Source: Bordetella ansorpii
Lineage (GTDB): Bacteria; Pseudomonadota; Gammaproteobacteria; Burkholderiales; Burkholderiaceae_B
Direction: 5' to 3'
DNA: 64,000 nt
Assembly: GCF_900078705.1 (NCBI RefSeq)
Contig: NZ_FKIF01000002.1
Location: forward strand, 248,001 to 312,000
Position 1 is the stretch's first letter. Each line of letters starts with the position of its first letter. This document shows positions 40,917 through 49,975 of the stretch, piece by piece. Both the position numbers and the translations under genes were made by a program. Under the pieces are notes generated by a model. The model had not been told where the DNA came from, searched no databases, and saw only the letters and a program-made list of their open reading frames with translations.

Positions 40917-40943
40917 GTCTGGCGGGCCCGAGGACGCGCCGAA

Positions 40944-41582
40944 TCAGCGGTTACCGGCGCGCGCCAGCGGGATCAGCTTGTCCACTTCCTTCAGCGCGCC
41001 ATCGTAGCTGTTGCCGGCCATCACGGGCGAGGTCAGGAACTTGCCGCCCACGGTGAACGACGGGGTGCCGTCGATCTGCGAGGCCTGGCTCAGTTGGTCG
41101 GCGCGCTGCACCTGGCTGGTGACGCTGAACGAGTCGAACACGGATTCGAACTTGGCGCGGTCCACGCCTTGCGAGGCCACCCACTCGGCGATGGCCGACT
41201 TGGTGAACAGGCGCTTCTTCTCGACGTGGATGGCATTGAAGACCTTGGGGTGCAGGTCGGCGCGGTCCATGGCCTGCAGCGTGTAGTACAGCTGCTGCAG
41301 CGGCTTCATGCCGGCGTTGAAGGCGATCGGCACCTGCTTGACGACCACGTCCTGCGGCGCCTTCTTGGCCCATTCCTCGACCATGGGCTCCATGGCGGCG
41401 CAGTGCGGGCAGGTGTAGGCGAAGTACTCGACGACCTCGATCTTGCCCGGGGTGTCGGACGGCAGGGCCGGGGTGAGGACCTTGTAGGCCTGCGTGCCCT
41501 GGGCCTGGCTGGCCGGGGCGAAGAAGCTCATGGCGGCCAGCGCGGCGGCGGCGACGAAACGGGTGAAGGTCTTGGACTGCAT
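40944..41582 (-). CDS. dsbA: Thiol:disulfide interchange protein DsbA
   Basis: This periplasmic oxidase introduces disulfides into exported proteins. The 212-residue precursor has a signal peptide (about 1-27, ASQAQG) and the redox motif Cys58-Pro-His-Cys61. The cis-proline loop is in GTPSFTVGG near 176. The gene follows the SPOR-domain gene and argS on the same strand, an order I associate with Bordetella and relatives. Confidence 0.96.
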   Translation of the reverse strand: MQSKTFTRFVAAAALAAMSFFAPASQAQGTQAYKVLTPALPSDTPGKIEVVEYFAYTCPHCAAMEPMVEEWAKKAPQDVVVKQVPIAFNAGMKPLQQLYYTLQAMDRADLHPKVFNAIHVEKKRLFTKSAIAEWVASQGVDRAKFESVFDSFSVTSQVQRADQLSQASQIDGTPSFTVGGKFLTSPVMAGNSYDGALKEVDKLIPLARAGNR

Positions 41583-41650
41583 CAGTCTTCTTCCTGAGAT
41601 AAATGAGATGAGTGACAGACTGCGGACGAGGCGGGGAAGTTCCGTGGCGC

Positions 41651-42355
41651 CTATTGCTGGCGCACCACGGTCGACTCGATCTTGTTCTCGCCCAACCGGC
41701 TGCGCGCGCGGTTCATGTCGTCCAGCTTGGCGAAGGGGCCGACCCGCACGCGGTTGATCTGCGAGCCATTGCTTTCGGCGCGCTGGACGGACACCGGCAT
41801 TCCCAGCAGCAGGATGCGGGCGCGCAGCGCCTCGGCGTCCTGCTGGCCGCGGAAAGCGCCGGCCTGGAGATAGTAGTTGCCCGAAGGTTGCGCCGCGGCA
41901 GGTTTGGCGGTAGACGGCGCCGCGGCGGCCGGCTTGGCCGCCGGGGCCGCGGGCTTGGCTGCCGGCGCGGCGGGCGCGGCCTGTGTCTGCGCCTGGCCGC
42001 TGGACGGCAGCGTGGCGATCAGCGCGCCCAGGTCATCCGGCGGACCGGACGGCTTGCCGGGCTGCACGCCCGGCAGCGGCGCCGACGGCGCGTCGGCCGT
42101 GGGGCCGGTGGGCGTATTGCCCGCCGGGCCATCGCGGCCATACAGGGCCTTGTTGGGATCGTCCACCTGGCGCGGGTCCGCGGCCTTGCCGGTGTCGTTC
42201 TGGCGGGTGGCGCGATCGACGAAGGGCATGGGCGCGTTCGTGACGTAGAACGCGACCACGGCGGCGACGATCAGGCCGATCAACAGCCCCGCCAGCACGC
42301 CGTACATCATGCTGCCGCCCTCGCCGGAACGGCTGGATTTGCGCTTGGTGGCCAT
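41651..42355 (-). CDS. SPOR-domain protein
   Basis: The 234-residue bitopic protein has a cytoplasmic basic N-terminus and one membrane helix (about 17-38). A long Ala/Pro-rich periplasmic linker leads to a C-terminal SPOR domain (about 155-234, [20 protein letters not shown]). SPOR domains bind denuded septal peptidoglycan, so a role in cell division or wall remodelling is likely. It starts 9 bases after argS and precedes dsbA, indicating one operon. Confidence 0.9.
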   Translation of the reverse strand: MATKRKSSRSGEGGSMMYGVLAGLLIGLIVAAVVAFYVTNAPMPFVDRATRQNDTGKAADPRQVDDPNKALYGRDGPAGNTPTGPTADAPSAPLPGVQPGKPSGPPDDLGALIATLPSSGQAQTQAAPAAPAAKPAAPAAKPAAAAPSTAKPAAAQPSGNYYLQAGAFRGQQDAEALRARILLLGMPVSVQRAESNGSQINRVRVGPFAKLDDMNRARSRLGENKIESTVVRQQ

Positions 42356-42364
42356 GTCGCCCCG

Positions 42365-44062
42365 TTACTCGCCGCGATCCAGGCGGTCGGGCGCGGTCAC
42401 GCCCAACAGGGCCAGGCCGTTGGCCAGCACCTGGCGCGTGGCGTCGGCCAGGCGCAGGCGCGCCAGCCGCAGCGCCTGATCGTCGACCAGCATGCGCTCA
42501 GCGCCATACCAGCCATGCAGGTCGGCGGCGCAGTCGCGCAACCAGAACGCAATGTGGTGCGGAGCCAGTTCCTGCGCGGCCAGGTTCACCACCTGCGGGA
42601 ATTCGGCCAGGCGCTGCATCAGCGCGAACTCGGTCGGCGCGACCAGCAGCGTGGTGTCGGCCGCGGCGATGGCCGAGGCCTCGGCGCCGGAGTTGGCCGT
42701 GACGGTGCGGATGCGGGCGTGCGCGTACTGGATGTAATAGACCGGGTTCTCGTCGCTCTTGGACAGGGCCAGGTCGATGTCGAACACGAATTCGGTATCG
42801 GCGCGGCGCTGCGCCAGGAAGAAACGCACCGCGTCGCGGCCCACCCATTCGATCAGGTCGCGCATGGTGACGTAGCTGCCGGCGCGCTTGGAGATCTTCA
42901 CCTCTTCGCCGCCGCGCATCACCTTGACCATCTTGTGCAGCACGTAGGAGGGGAAGTCCTTCGGGATGCCCGCTTCCAGGCCCTGCAGGCCGGCGCGCAC
43001 GCGGGCCACGGTGCCGTGGTGGTCGCTGCCCTGGATGTTGACGGCGTGGTGGAAGCCGCGCTCCCATTTGGCCTTGTGATAGGCGACATCGGGCACGAAA
43101 TACGTATATCCGCCTTCGCGCTTGCGCATCACGCGGTCTTTGTCGTCGCCGGTGCCCAGCTCGGTGGTGCGCAGCCACAGCGCGCCTTCCTGCTCATAGG
43201 TGTGGCCGCCGGCGATGAGCGCATTGACGGTTTCCTCGACGCGGCCCGACGTGTACAGCGAGCTTTCCAGGTAGTAGTTGTCGAACGACAGGCCGAAGGC
43301 CTGCAGATCCAGGTCTTGCTCGCGGCGCAGGTAGGCCACGGCGAACTGCCGGATGTCGTCCAGGTTGTCGACGTCGCCGCTGGCCTTGACCGGGTCGCCG
43401 TCGGAGGCCTGCACGGTGGCGCCGGCCTGGAAGTCGCGGGCGATGTCGACGATGTAGTCGCCCTTGTAGCCATCGGCGGGCCAGTCGGCGGCATCGGTCT
43501 CGATGCCGCGCGCGCGGGCCTGCACACTGATGGCGAGGTTCTCGATCTGGTTGCCGGCGTCGTTGTAGTAGAACTCGCGCGTGACGTCATGGCCGCTGGC
43601 GTCGAACAGGCGGCAGATGGCATCGCCCAGGGCAGCCTGGCGGGCGTGGCCGACGTGCAGCGGGCCGGTGGGATTGGCCGACACGAATTCGACCAGCACC
43701 TTCTCGTTGCTGCGCGGGGCGCGCCCGTACTGGCCGGCCTGCTGGGCCACCACGGCGATCACGGCCTGGCGCGCCGCGGCGGTCAGGCGGAAATTGAGGA
43801 AGCCAGGGCCGGCGATCTCGGCCGTCTCGATCAGGTCGCGCGCCTGCGGCTCGGCCAGCAGCGCGTCGACGATCTGCTGCGCCAGCTCGCGCGGGTTGCG
43901 GCGGGCGGGCTTGGCCAGTTGCATGGCCACGTTGCAGGCGATGTCGCCGTGCGCCGCGACCTTCGGCCGCTCCAGCTGCACGTTGGGCCGGGCGTCGGGC
44001 AGGACGCGCGCGACCGCGGCCTGGATCAGGGAAACGAGTTGTTGTTGTTGCTCGATGAGCAT
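42365..44062 (-). CDS. argS: Arginyl-tRNA synthetase
   Basis: The 565-residue class I synthetase attaches arginine to tRNA(Arg). The HIGH motif is [18 protein letters not shown] (about 126-143). The KMSKS position reads [14 protein letters not shown], and the C-terminal DALR anticodon-binding domain follows (about 440-565). Start [12 protein letters not shown] is preferred over an upstream in-frame extension. It heads the argS-SPOR-dsbA operon. Confidence 0.97.
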   Translation of the reverse strand: MLIEQQQQLVSLIQAAVARVLPDARPNVQLERPKVAAHGDIACNVAMQLAKPARRNPRELAQQIVDALLAEPQARDLIETAEIAGPGFLNFRLTAAARQAVIAVVAQQAGQYGRAPRSNEKVLVEFVSANPTGPLHVGHARQAALGDAICRLFDASGHDVTREFYYNDAGNQIENLAISVQARARGIETDAADWPADGYKGDYIVDIARDFQAGATVQASDGDPVKASGDVDNLDDIRQFAVAYLRREQDLDLQAFGLSFDNYYLESSLYTSGRVEETVNALIAGGHTYEQEGALWLRTTELGTGDDKDRVMRKREGGYTYFVPDVAYHKAKWERGFHHAVNIQGSDHHGTVARVRAGLQGLEAGIPKDFPSYVLHKMVKVMRGGEEVKISKRAGSYVTMRDLIEWVGRDAVRFFLAQRRADTEFVFDIDLALSKSDENPVYYIQYAHARIRTVTANSGAEASAIAAADTTLLVAPTEFALMQRLAEFPQVVNLAAQELAPHHIAFWLRDCAADLHGWYGAERMLVDDQALRLARLRLADATRQVLANGLALLGVTAPDRLDRGE

Positions 44063-44412
44063 GGATGACCGGAGAAATGAGTCAGTGAAGGCACGTACGC
44101 CGCGGGGACGTACTCGCATGCCCGGGGCCTGGGCCGAGGCGCGCCGGGGGCCGGCGCGGCACAGGGGGGCGGCGGACCGGCGAAACCGCCTAGATCATAG
44201 CGTGAATTGATGTCGCGAGCCGGCAGGCCGCGACACGGCCCGGGCCGAGCCGGGCGTGAAGGGACGGATCCCGTAGGGCGGCATTCCGGTGGCGGCCGCC
44301 ACGGCGGTGGCCGCGCGGGCCGGCCACCGTCCGGCGAAAAGACCCGGCCTGGCGCGCGGTCCCACCGCGATCGGCCCGGCTGCCGCGCCGGCGACGGCCG
44401 CCGGCGGCTGAT
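44063..44412. other. GC-rich gene-free interval upstream of argS
   Basis: About 350 bases hold no credible gene. The interval contains very GC-rich self-complementary sequence, including the perfect palindrome TGGCGGCCGCCA (44290-44301) and the arms CGCGGT...ACCGCG. It should contain the argS promoter and the end of the upstream Bug-gene transcript. No T-tract terminator is seen. Confidence 0.5.
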
Positions 44413-45375
44413 TCACTCCGCCTGGATGCCGCTGCGCAGCACCACGGGGCGCCATTTCTCGATCTCGGCGCGCAGGAACCGGTCAAACGCGTCCGGCGTG
44501 GACGCCACGGGCGTCATGCCCAGTTCGGACAGCCTGGCGCGCATCGCGGGCGTTGCCAGCACGGCCGCCGTGTTGTCGCGGATGTCCGCCAGCACCGCCT
44601 GGGGCGTGCCCGCCGGCGCGATCAGCCCGAACATGCTGCCGACCTCGAAGCCCTTGAACGTCTCGGCCACCGTGGGAATGTCCGGGTAGGCCGGATCGCG
44701 CTGCGGCGAGGCCAGCGCGATGATCTTCAGCCGTCCGCTCTTGACCAGCGGCAACGCGGACTGCAGCACGTCGAACATGATGTCCACTTGCCCGCCGATC
44801 AGGTCGGTCTGGGCCGGGCTGCTGCCCTTGTAAGGCACGTGCACGATATCCACGGCGGCCACGTTCTTGAACAGCTCGCCCGCCAGGTGCGTGGAGGTGC
44901 CCGCGCCGGGCGAAGCATAGGACAGCTTGCCAGGCTGCTTGCGGGCCATGTCCACCAGTTGGCCCACGGTGCTGAATGGCGCGTCGGCCCGGGCCACCAG
45001 CACCAGCTTGGAGTCCACCAGCTGTGTCACGCCGGCCAGGTCGCGCAGCGTGTCATAGGACATGCTGCGGCGGACCAGCGGATTGATGGTGAACGCACTG
45101 TTCACGATGCCGATGGTCTGTCCGTCCGCGGCAGCCTTCGCCACCTGGTCGGCCCCGATCATGGTTCCCGCGCCGGGCTTGTTCTCGACGATGACGGGTT
45201 GCTTCCATCTGGCCTGCAACCCTTCGGCCAGCAGGCGCGCCAAGGTATCGGTGGGCCCGCCAGGCGGGAACGGCACGATCAGGCGCACGGGCCCGCCGGG
45301 ATAGGCCTGTGCGGACTGCACACAGGCCGCAAAGACCGCCAGGGCGCACAGCGCCGCGCTCAGAATGCGTTTCAC
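44413..45375 (-). CDS. Bug-family (TctC-like) tripartite tricarboxylate receptor
   Basis: The 320-residue periplasmic binding protein has a signal peptide (about 1-24, QSAQA). The Bug signatures VRLIVPFPPGGPTDTLARLL and NKPGAGTMIGADQVAKA are present. Bug proteins are greatly expanded in Bordetella-like bacteria and usually bind carboxylated compounds; no membrane subunits are adjacent. It lies 61 bases after the dioxygenase gene on the same strand, so it may bind that enzyme's substrate. Confidence 0.93.
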   Translation of the reverse strand: MKRILSAALCALAVFAACVQSAQAYPGGPVRLIVPFPPGGPTDTLARLLAEGLQARWKQPVIVENKPGAGTMIGADQVAKAAADGQTIGIVNSAFTINPLVRRSMSYDTLRDLAGVTQLVDSKLVLVARADAPFSTVGQLVDMARKQPGKLSYASPGAGTSTHLAGELFKNVAAVDIVHVPYKGSSPAQTDLIGGQVDIMFDVLQSALPLVKSGRLKIIALASPQRDPAYPDIPTVAETFKGFEVGSMFGLIAPAGTPQAVLADIRDNTAAVLATPAMRARLSELGMTPVASTPDAFDRFLRAEIEKWRPVVLRSGIQAE

Positions 45376-45436
45376 GATGTCTCCTGCGCCGCTATGCGGC
45401 TTGTTCTGTGGGGTGCTGCAAAAAAAAGGGGCAGGC

Positions 45437-46291
45437 TCACGCGTCCAGCGTGGTGGTGCGGCGCAGTTCCCGGCGGACCGAGAGGTCGAAGGCGCGGCCG
45501 CGGTGCAACGTGCTGCGGTTGTCCCAAATCACCAGGTCCCCGGGCTGCCACACATGGCGATAGACGAAACGGGGCTGCGTGGCGTGTTCCAGCAGATCCA
45601 TCAGCAGAAGACGGCCCTCCGCCAGCGACAGCTCCATCACGCGGCAGGCGTGCGCACCGATGAACAGCAGTTCGCGCCCGCTGCCCGCATGCCGGCGCAC
45701 CAACGGCCATACGGCCGAAGGAATGGCGCGGCGCTGTTCTTCGGTGTAGTCGGTATCGCCCAGCAGGAAACGGGAATGCAGCGCGTAGTGCTCGGCAGAC
45801 AGGCCCGCCAGCCGCTGCTTCCGCGGCTCGGGCAACGCGTCGTAGGCGGCCCGCATGTCCGCGAACTCGGTTTCCCCGCCCTCGGCCGGCAGCACCACCG
45901 CGTGCAGCATCGAATAACGCGCGGCGGGCGCCTGGAACGAGCTGTCGCTGTGCCAGAGTTGATTGGCGAGGTTGCCCACGATCTTGCGGTGATTGCGGTC
46001 CGCCACCTGGCCGTCCTCGGCCACGTTGGAGATATCCAGCAACTCATCGTACTGCAGGCGCGTCGCCGATTTGGACGCTTTTTTGAAACCCAGGTCCAAT
46101 TCTCCAAATGTTCGCGCGAAACGCAACTGTTGGTCCGGTGTCAGCGCCTGGTCGCGGAAGACCAGCACCGCGTGTTCATCCATGGCGCGGTCGATGCTGG
46201 CGATCTGCTCGCCGTCCAACGGCTGCCCCAGATCGATTCCCGCTGCCCGGGCGGCAAAGCCCGCCAGAATGGGCGTCAGCGTCAATCCCAT
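45437..46291 (-). CDS. TauD/TfdA-family 2-oxoglutarate-dependent dioxygenase
   Basis: The 284-residue non-haem Fe(II) enzyme has the HxD motif at His114/Asp116 (LWHSDSSFQ), the distal iron ligand His263 in STLHRGR and downstream arginines for 2-oxoglutarate. The family hydroxylates substrates such as taurine, 2,4-D or aryl sulfates. The start is set by GGAGG just upstream of ATG 46291. The adjacent Bug receptor and the divergent IclR regulator suggest catabolism of an imported sulfonate, aryloxyacid or similar ligand. Confidence 0.92.
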   Translation of the reverse strand: MGLTLTPILAGFAARAAGIDLGQPLDGEQIASIDRAMDEHAVLVFRDQALTPDQQLRFARTFGELDLGFKKASKSATRLQYDELLDISNVAEDGQVADRNHRKIVGNLANQLWHSDSSFQAPAARYSMLHAVVLPAEGGETEFADMRAAYDALPEPRKQRLAGLSAEHYALHSRFLLGDTDYTEEQRRAIPSAVWPLVRRHAGSGRELLFIGAHACRVMELSLAEGRLLLMDLLEHATQPRFVYRHVWQPGDLVIWDNRSTLHRGRAFDLSVRRELRRTTTLDA

Positions 46292-46364
46292 GTCATCCTC
46301 CATTTAATGAAACTACGTTTTATTATATTTAATTGCTACTGAAAAAAGTGCGCCATTCGCCTAA

Positions 46365-46426
46365 GGGGATTCCCGTAAAATGAAACCTCCAGGCCATCCG
46401 GCCGATTTCATGTATCGGAAATCCCC
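46365..46426. promoter_or_regulatory. Large inverted repeat abutting the iclR-type start codon
   Basis: The 21-base arm 46365-46385 (GGGGATTCCCGTAAAATGAA then A) matches the reverse complement of 46406-46426 at 17 of 21 positions. The right arm ends one base before the ATG at 46427 and contains the weak ribosome-binding GGAA. A 20-base GC-rich spacer separates the arms. It probably is the IclR operator and could also fold in the mRNA. Confidence 0.7.
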
Positions 46427-47230
46427 ATGCAAGACACCCCGTCCGGCGCCGAATTGGCGGAAGGCGAAGTCAGCGCCCTGGCACGCGGCCTGGCGGTCCT
46501 GCGTTTCATCGGCGGCCAGGACACCGCTTCCACGCTCAAGGACATCTCCGAAGGCACGGGCATTCCGAAGGCCACCACGTTGCGCCTGGTCGGCACCTTG
46601 ACGGCGGCCGGGCTGCTGCGCCGTCCGCCGGGATCGGAGCGCTATGCACTGGGGCCAGGCGTGATGGCGCTGAGCCACGCCTATTTGTCCCGCATCGATC
46701 TGCGCGCCGAAGCGCGCGGGCCAATGCGCGCCTTCGCCGAAGCGGCCGGCGTCACGGTGCACCTGGGTACGCGGGACCGCCTGGAGATGGTGCTGCTGGA
46801 ATCCGTGCGGCCGACCTCGGCCGCCATCGTCATGCGCATCGGCATCGGTGCCCGGTTGGGGCTGGCCACCTCCGCCTCGGGCCGCGCCTACCTGGCCGGC
46901 CTGCCGGAAGAAGCGCGCCACCGCCTGATCGACAGCCTGCGGGTTGGCCTGGACGACCGCTGGCCCATGCTCGCGGGGCCGCTGCAGCAGGCGCTGGCGC
47001 AATACCAGGAGGTGGGGTACGTCGCCTCGTTCGGCGAATGGCACCCCGACGTGAACGCCGTAGCCACGCCGCTGGTGATGCCGGACGGCGAGATCTATGC
47101 GCTGAATTGCGGGGGACCTGCCTTCAAGCTGCCGCCCGAGGTGCTATGCAACAGCGTGGCGCCGCGCCTGCTCGAATGCGCCCGTTCCATCATGGAAACT
47201 GTGGGAGGCATGCCTGCCTCCACCGCCTGA
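46427..47230 (+). CDS. IclR-family transcriptional regulator
   Basis: The 267-residue protein has an N-terminal winged HTH (about 15-80, TLKDISEGTGIPKATTLRLV) and the IclR effector domain. It is divergent from the dioxygenase-receptor pair, which it likely regulates together with itself through the inverted repeat that abuts its start codon. The effector is probably the substrate of the dioxygenase or a product of it. Confidence 0.9.
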   Translation: MQDTPSGAELAEGEVSALARGLAVLRFIGGQDTASTLKDISEGTGIPKATTLRLVGTLTAAGLLRRPPGSERYALGPGVMALSHAYLSRIDLRAEARGPMRAFAEAAGVTVHLGTRDRLEMVLLESVRPTSAAIVMRIGIGARLGLATSASGRAYLAGLPEEARHRLIDSLRVGLDDRWPMLAGPLQQALAQYQEVGYVASFGEWHPDVNAVATPLVMPDGEIYALNCGGPAFKLPPEVLCNSVAPRLLECARSIMETVGGMPASTA

Positions 47231-47315
47231 GCGCGCGCGCCAAGGGCGCAGGGTGGCAGCCCCGCACGGCCTGAGGTAGTGTACGGAATTGCCCCCTATT
47301 TCAGGAGAAGACGAC

Positions 47316-47666
47316 ATGCTGGTCACTTTCCATTCCAAGGCCGTTGCCGACGTCCTGATGCGCAGCGGCGACGCGGGCCCGCTGCTGAACGCCGCCGGCA
47401 AGCCGGTCGGCGACCCGATTCCCGAACGCGGCGTCTTCACCCGCGACCAGTTGCCGGCCGCCATCGCCGGCCTGGAACGCGCCATCCAGGCCGACAGCGG
47501 CCATGGCGATCCTCAGGACGACGACAACGATCCGGACAAGCCGCCGGTCAACCCCATCGACCAGCCCGTGGCGCTGCGCAACCGCGCATTTCCGCTGTTG
47601 GACATGATGCGCAAGTCGCTGGAGGCCGGCGAAGACATCACCTGGCAGACGTCGCGGGGGTGGTGA
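47316..47666 (+). CDS. DUF1840 family protein
   Basis: The 116-residue soluble protein begins MLVTFHSKAVADVLMRSGDA and matches the DUF1840 family of betaproteobacterial small proteins. An acidic stretch (about 65-80, with DDDNDPD) is followed by a conserved helical C-terminus. AGGAGA precedes the ATG by 8 bases. Function is unknown. Confidence 0.82.
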   Translation: MLVTFHSKAVADVLMRSGDAGPLLNAAGKPVGDPIPERGVFTRDQLPAAIAGLERAIQADSGHGDPQDDDNDPDKPPVNPIDQPVALRNRAFPLLDMMRKSLEAGEDITWQTSRGW

Positions 47667-47793
47667 ATCGCGCATGAGGCATGGCGGACCCGCATGAAGA
47701 ATGGGGCGCAGCAATGTCGCAGGCCTGACATTCGACATAATCGTTTTGCCTCATACTTTCCTTCCCTGAAACCACGCCGCCCAGGAGCCAGCC

Positions 47794-48111
47794 ATGCGCA
47801 GCGACGTTACCGTGATCTTCGACGCCAGCCATTCGGTCGACCTGTCCGTCGACATCGACCCGTCCCCACAACGCGCCACCCAGGCGCGTGACTGGTTCGA
47901 GGGCGCCTGGGAAACGCTGGGCTGCGAACCGCTGCGCCCCAGCGGCAAGGTGCTGCTGCTGGACAAGATCATGGGCGTGGCCGACGCGCTGGGCTACGAC
48001 ACGCTGAAGAACGACGAAAAGGAATCGCGCGAATTCGCCGAACAGGCGGCGCTGGCGCTGGGCAAAGCTCGAATCACCGTGGATCTGCCGGGCCTGACCG
48101 TCGGATACTGA
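47794..48111 (+). CDS. Small conserved-looking protein, function unknown
   Basis: The 105-residue protein has no signal peptide or membrane segment and begins MRSDVTVIFDASHSVDLSVD. CAGGAG precedes the ATG. Codon use is like the neighbours. I recognise no domain. It stands alone between the DUF1840 gene and the convergent ABC operon. Confidence 0.65.
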   Translation: MRSDVTVIFDASHSVDLSVDIDPSPQRATQARDWFEGAWETLGCEPLRPSGKVLLLDKIMGVADALGYDTLKNDEKESREFAEQAALALGKARITVDLPGLTVGY

Positions 48112-48227
48112 AATATCCGCCGGCCACAGCGGACGATTCGGGAAAGCGCGGCCAGATCGTATTCGTACGTCGCGGCACGCAGGCCGAGCGGTTCTCATGG
48201 AACTGCGAAGCGCTATCGGTGCGCCTC

Positions 48228-49028
48228 CTACCGTATCCCCGCCCGCATGAACGACTGCACGAACTGCCGCTGGAATAGCAGGAACGCCACCAGCAGCGGT
48301 GCGGCGGACAGCAGCGTGGCCGCCGTGATCACCGACCAGTCGATGCCCTGGTCGGATGACGAGAACACCTGCAAGCCCACCGTCAGCGGGCGCGATTCGA
48401 CCGAGTTGGTGATGATCAGCGGCCACAGGAAGTTGTTCCAGTGGTAGCTGACCGACACCAGGCCATAGGCCACGTACATCGGCCGCGCCAGCGGCATATA
48501 CACCTTCCACAGGATCTGCAGCGGCCCCGCGCCCTCGACGCGCGCCGCGTCTTCCAGTTCGCGCGGCACGGTCTTGAAGGTCTGCCGCATCAGGAAAATG
48601 CCGAAGGCCGACGCGAAGTACGGCAGGCCGATGGCGAACACGGTGTCGCGCACGCCCATCAGCGTCATGGTGCGGTAGTTCTCGACCAGCAGCGCATCGG
48701 GCATCACCATCAGCTGCACCAGCACCAGCAGGAACAAGGTGTCGCGGCCCCGGAAGGTGAAGCGCGCGAAGGCGTAGGCGGCCAGCGTGCACAGCACGAA
48801 CTGCGCGCCCGTCACCATGGTGACCAGCAAGAAGGTGTTCAGGAAGTACCGCGCGAAGGGCGCCGAGTGCCAGGCGCGCTCGAAGTTCTCCAGGGTCAGC
48901 GGCGCCAGCAGGTCGAAGCGCGTGGCATAGGCCGCCGGATGAAAGGCCGCCCAGGCGGCATAGGCCAGCGGCAGGATCCACAACAGGCCCAGCAACCAGG
49001 CGCCCACGGTATCGAGCGTGCGGTTCAT
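48228..49028 (-). CDS. ugpE: Sugar/glycerol-3-phosphate-type ABC permease (UgpE-like)
   Basis: The 266-residue permease has six predicted membrane segments and the binding-protein-dependent transport EAA loop (ELEDAARVEGAGPLQILWKV near 165-184). It pairs with the UgpA-like permease, whose stop overlaps its start (ATGA). It belongs to the CUT1 family; the UgpE label rests on resemblance and gene order. Confidence 0.85.
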   Translation of the reverse strand: MNRTLDTVGAWLLGLLWILPLAYAAWAAFHPAAYATRFDLLAPLTLENFERAWHSAPFARYFLNTFLLVTMVTGAQFVLCTLAAYAFARFTFRGRDTLFLLVLVQLMVMPDALLVENYRTMTLMGVRDTVFAIGLPYFASAFGIFLMRQTFKTVPRELEDAARVEGAGPLQILWKVYMPLARPMYVAYGLVSVSYHWNNFLWPLIITNSVESRPLTVGLQVFSSSDQGIDWSVITAATLLSAAPLLVAFLLFQRQFVQSFMRAGIR

Positions 49029-49960
49029 TGATAGTGCGTCCTGCGGTCGAGCCAGCGGAACTTGGCCAGCGTCACCAGGGCCAGCACGCCGAGCAGCACG
49101 ACCGTCAGCGCGGCGGCGTAGGCCGTATCCCAGAAACTGAAGCCCACCTGGTAGATGTAGTAGAGCAGCAGCGTGCTGGCGTTGTCGGGACCGCCGCGCG
49201 TCATCACCACCACGTGGTCGACCATGCGCACCGCGTTGATCAGCGCATTCACCAGCACGAACAGCGTGGTGGGCATCAGCAGCGGCCACAGCACGCGGCG
49301 GAAGTACTGCCAGCGCGACGCGCCCTCGAGCAGCGCGGCTTCGCGCAATGCCGGCGACATGGATTGCAGCGCCGCCAGGTAAAAGATCATGAAGAAGCCA
49401 GCCTCTTTCCACACGGTGACCAGCATCAGCGCGGGCAAGGCGGTGCCGCGGTTGCCCAGCCAGTTGGGGCCGGGCATGCCGAACGCCTGCATCACCTGCG
49501 CGATCAGGCCGTATTGCGGCGTGTAGAAGAACAGCCAGATGTTGGCCACGGCCACCATGGGCAGCACGGTGGGCGTGAAGTAGGCCATGCGCAGGAAGCC
49601 TCGTCCCGCCAGCTTGCGGTCGACCCACAGCGCCATCGCCAGCGCCACGCCGATGGACACCGGCACGGTCACCAGCGCGAACCACAGGTTGTTCCACAGC
49701 GCCTGCCAGAAGACCGGGTCATCGCGCAGCGCCGCGTAGTTGTCCAGGCCCACGAAGCGGGCCGGACGATTGGCCTTGGGCGTGCTGAAGAAGCTGTGCC
49801 AGACAGTGGCCAGCGCGGGGTAATGCGTGAAGGCGGCCAACAGCACGAGGGAGGGCAGCAGCATCAGCCAGGCGTACACCTGGGCCATGCCGCCGCCCAC
49901 GCGCGAGCGCGAGCCTGCCCGGCCCGGGGCCGCGACGTCTGCAGGCGGGCGCATCGCCAT
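49025..49960 (-). CDS. ugpA: Sugar/glycerol-3-phosphate-type ABC permease (UgpA-like)
   Basis: The 311-residue inner-membrane permease has six membrane segments after a basic N-terminus. Its EAA loop is at ALREAALLEGASRWQYFRRV. It forms a heterodimer with the next gene product and overlaps it by four bases, showing translational coupling. The receptor gene ends 15 bases upstream. Confidence 0.87.
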   Translation of the reverse strand: MAMRPPADVAAPGRAGSRSRVGGGMAQVYAWLMLLPSLVLLAAFTHYPALATVWHSFFSTPKANRPARFVGLDNYAALRDDPVFWQALWNNLWFALVTVPVSIGVALAMALWVDRKLAGRGFLRMAYFTPTVLPMVAVANIWLFFYTPQYGLIAQVMQAFGMPGPNWLGNRGTALPALMLVTVWKEAGFFMIFYLAALQSMSPALREAALLEGASRWQYFRRVLWPLLMPTTLFVLVNALINAVRMVDHVVVMTRGGPDNASTLLLYYIYQVGFSFWDTAYAAALTVVLLGVLALVTLAKFRWLDRRTHYQ

Positions 49961-49975
49961 GACCGGGCCCGCGCC

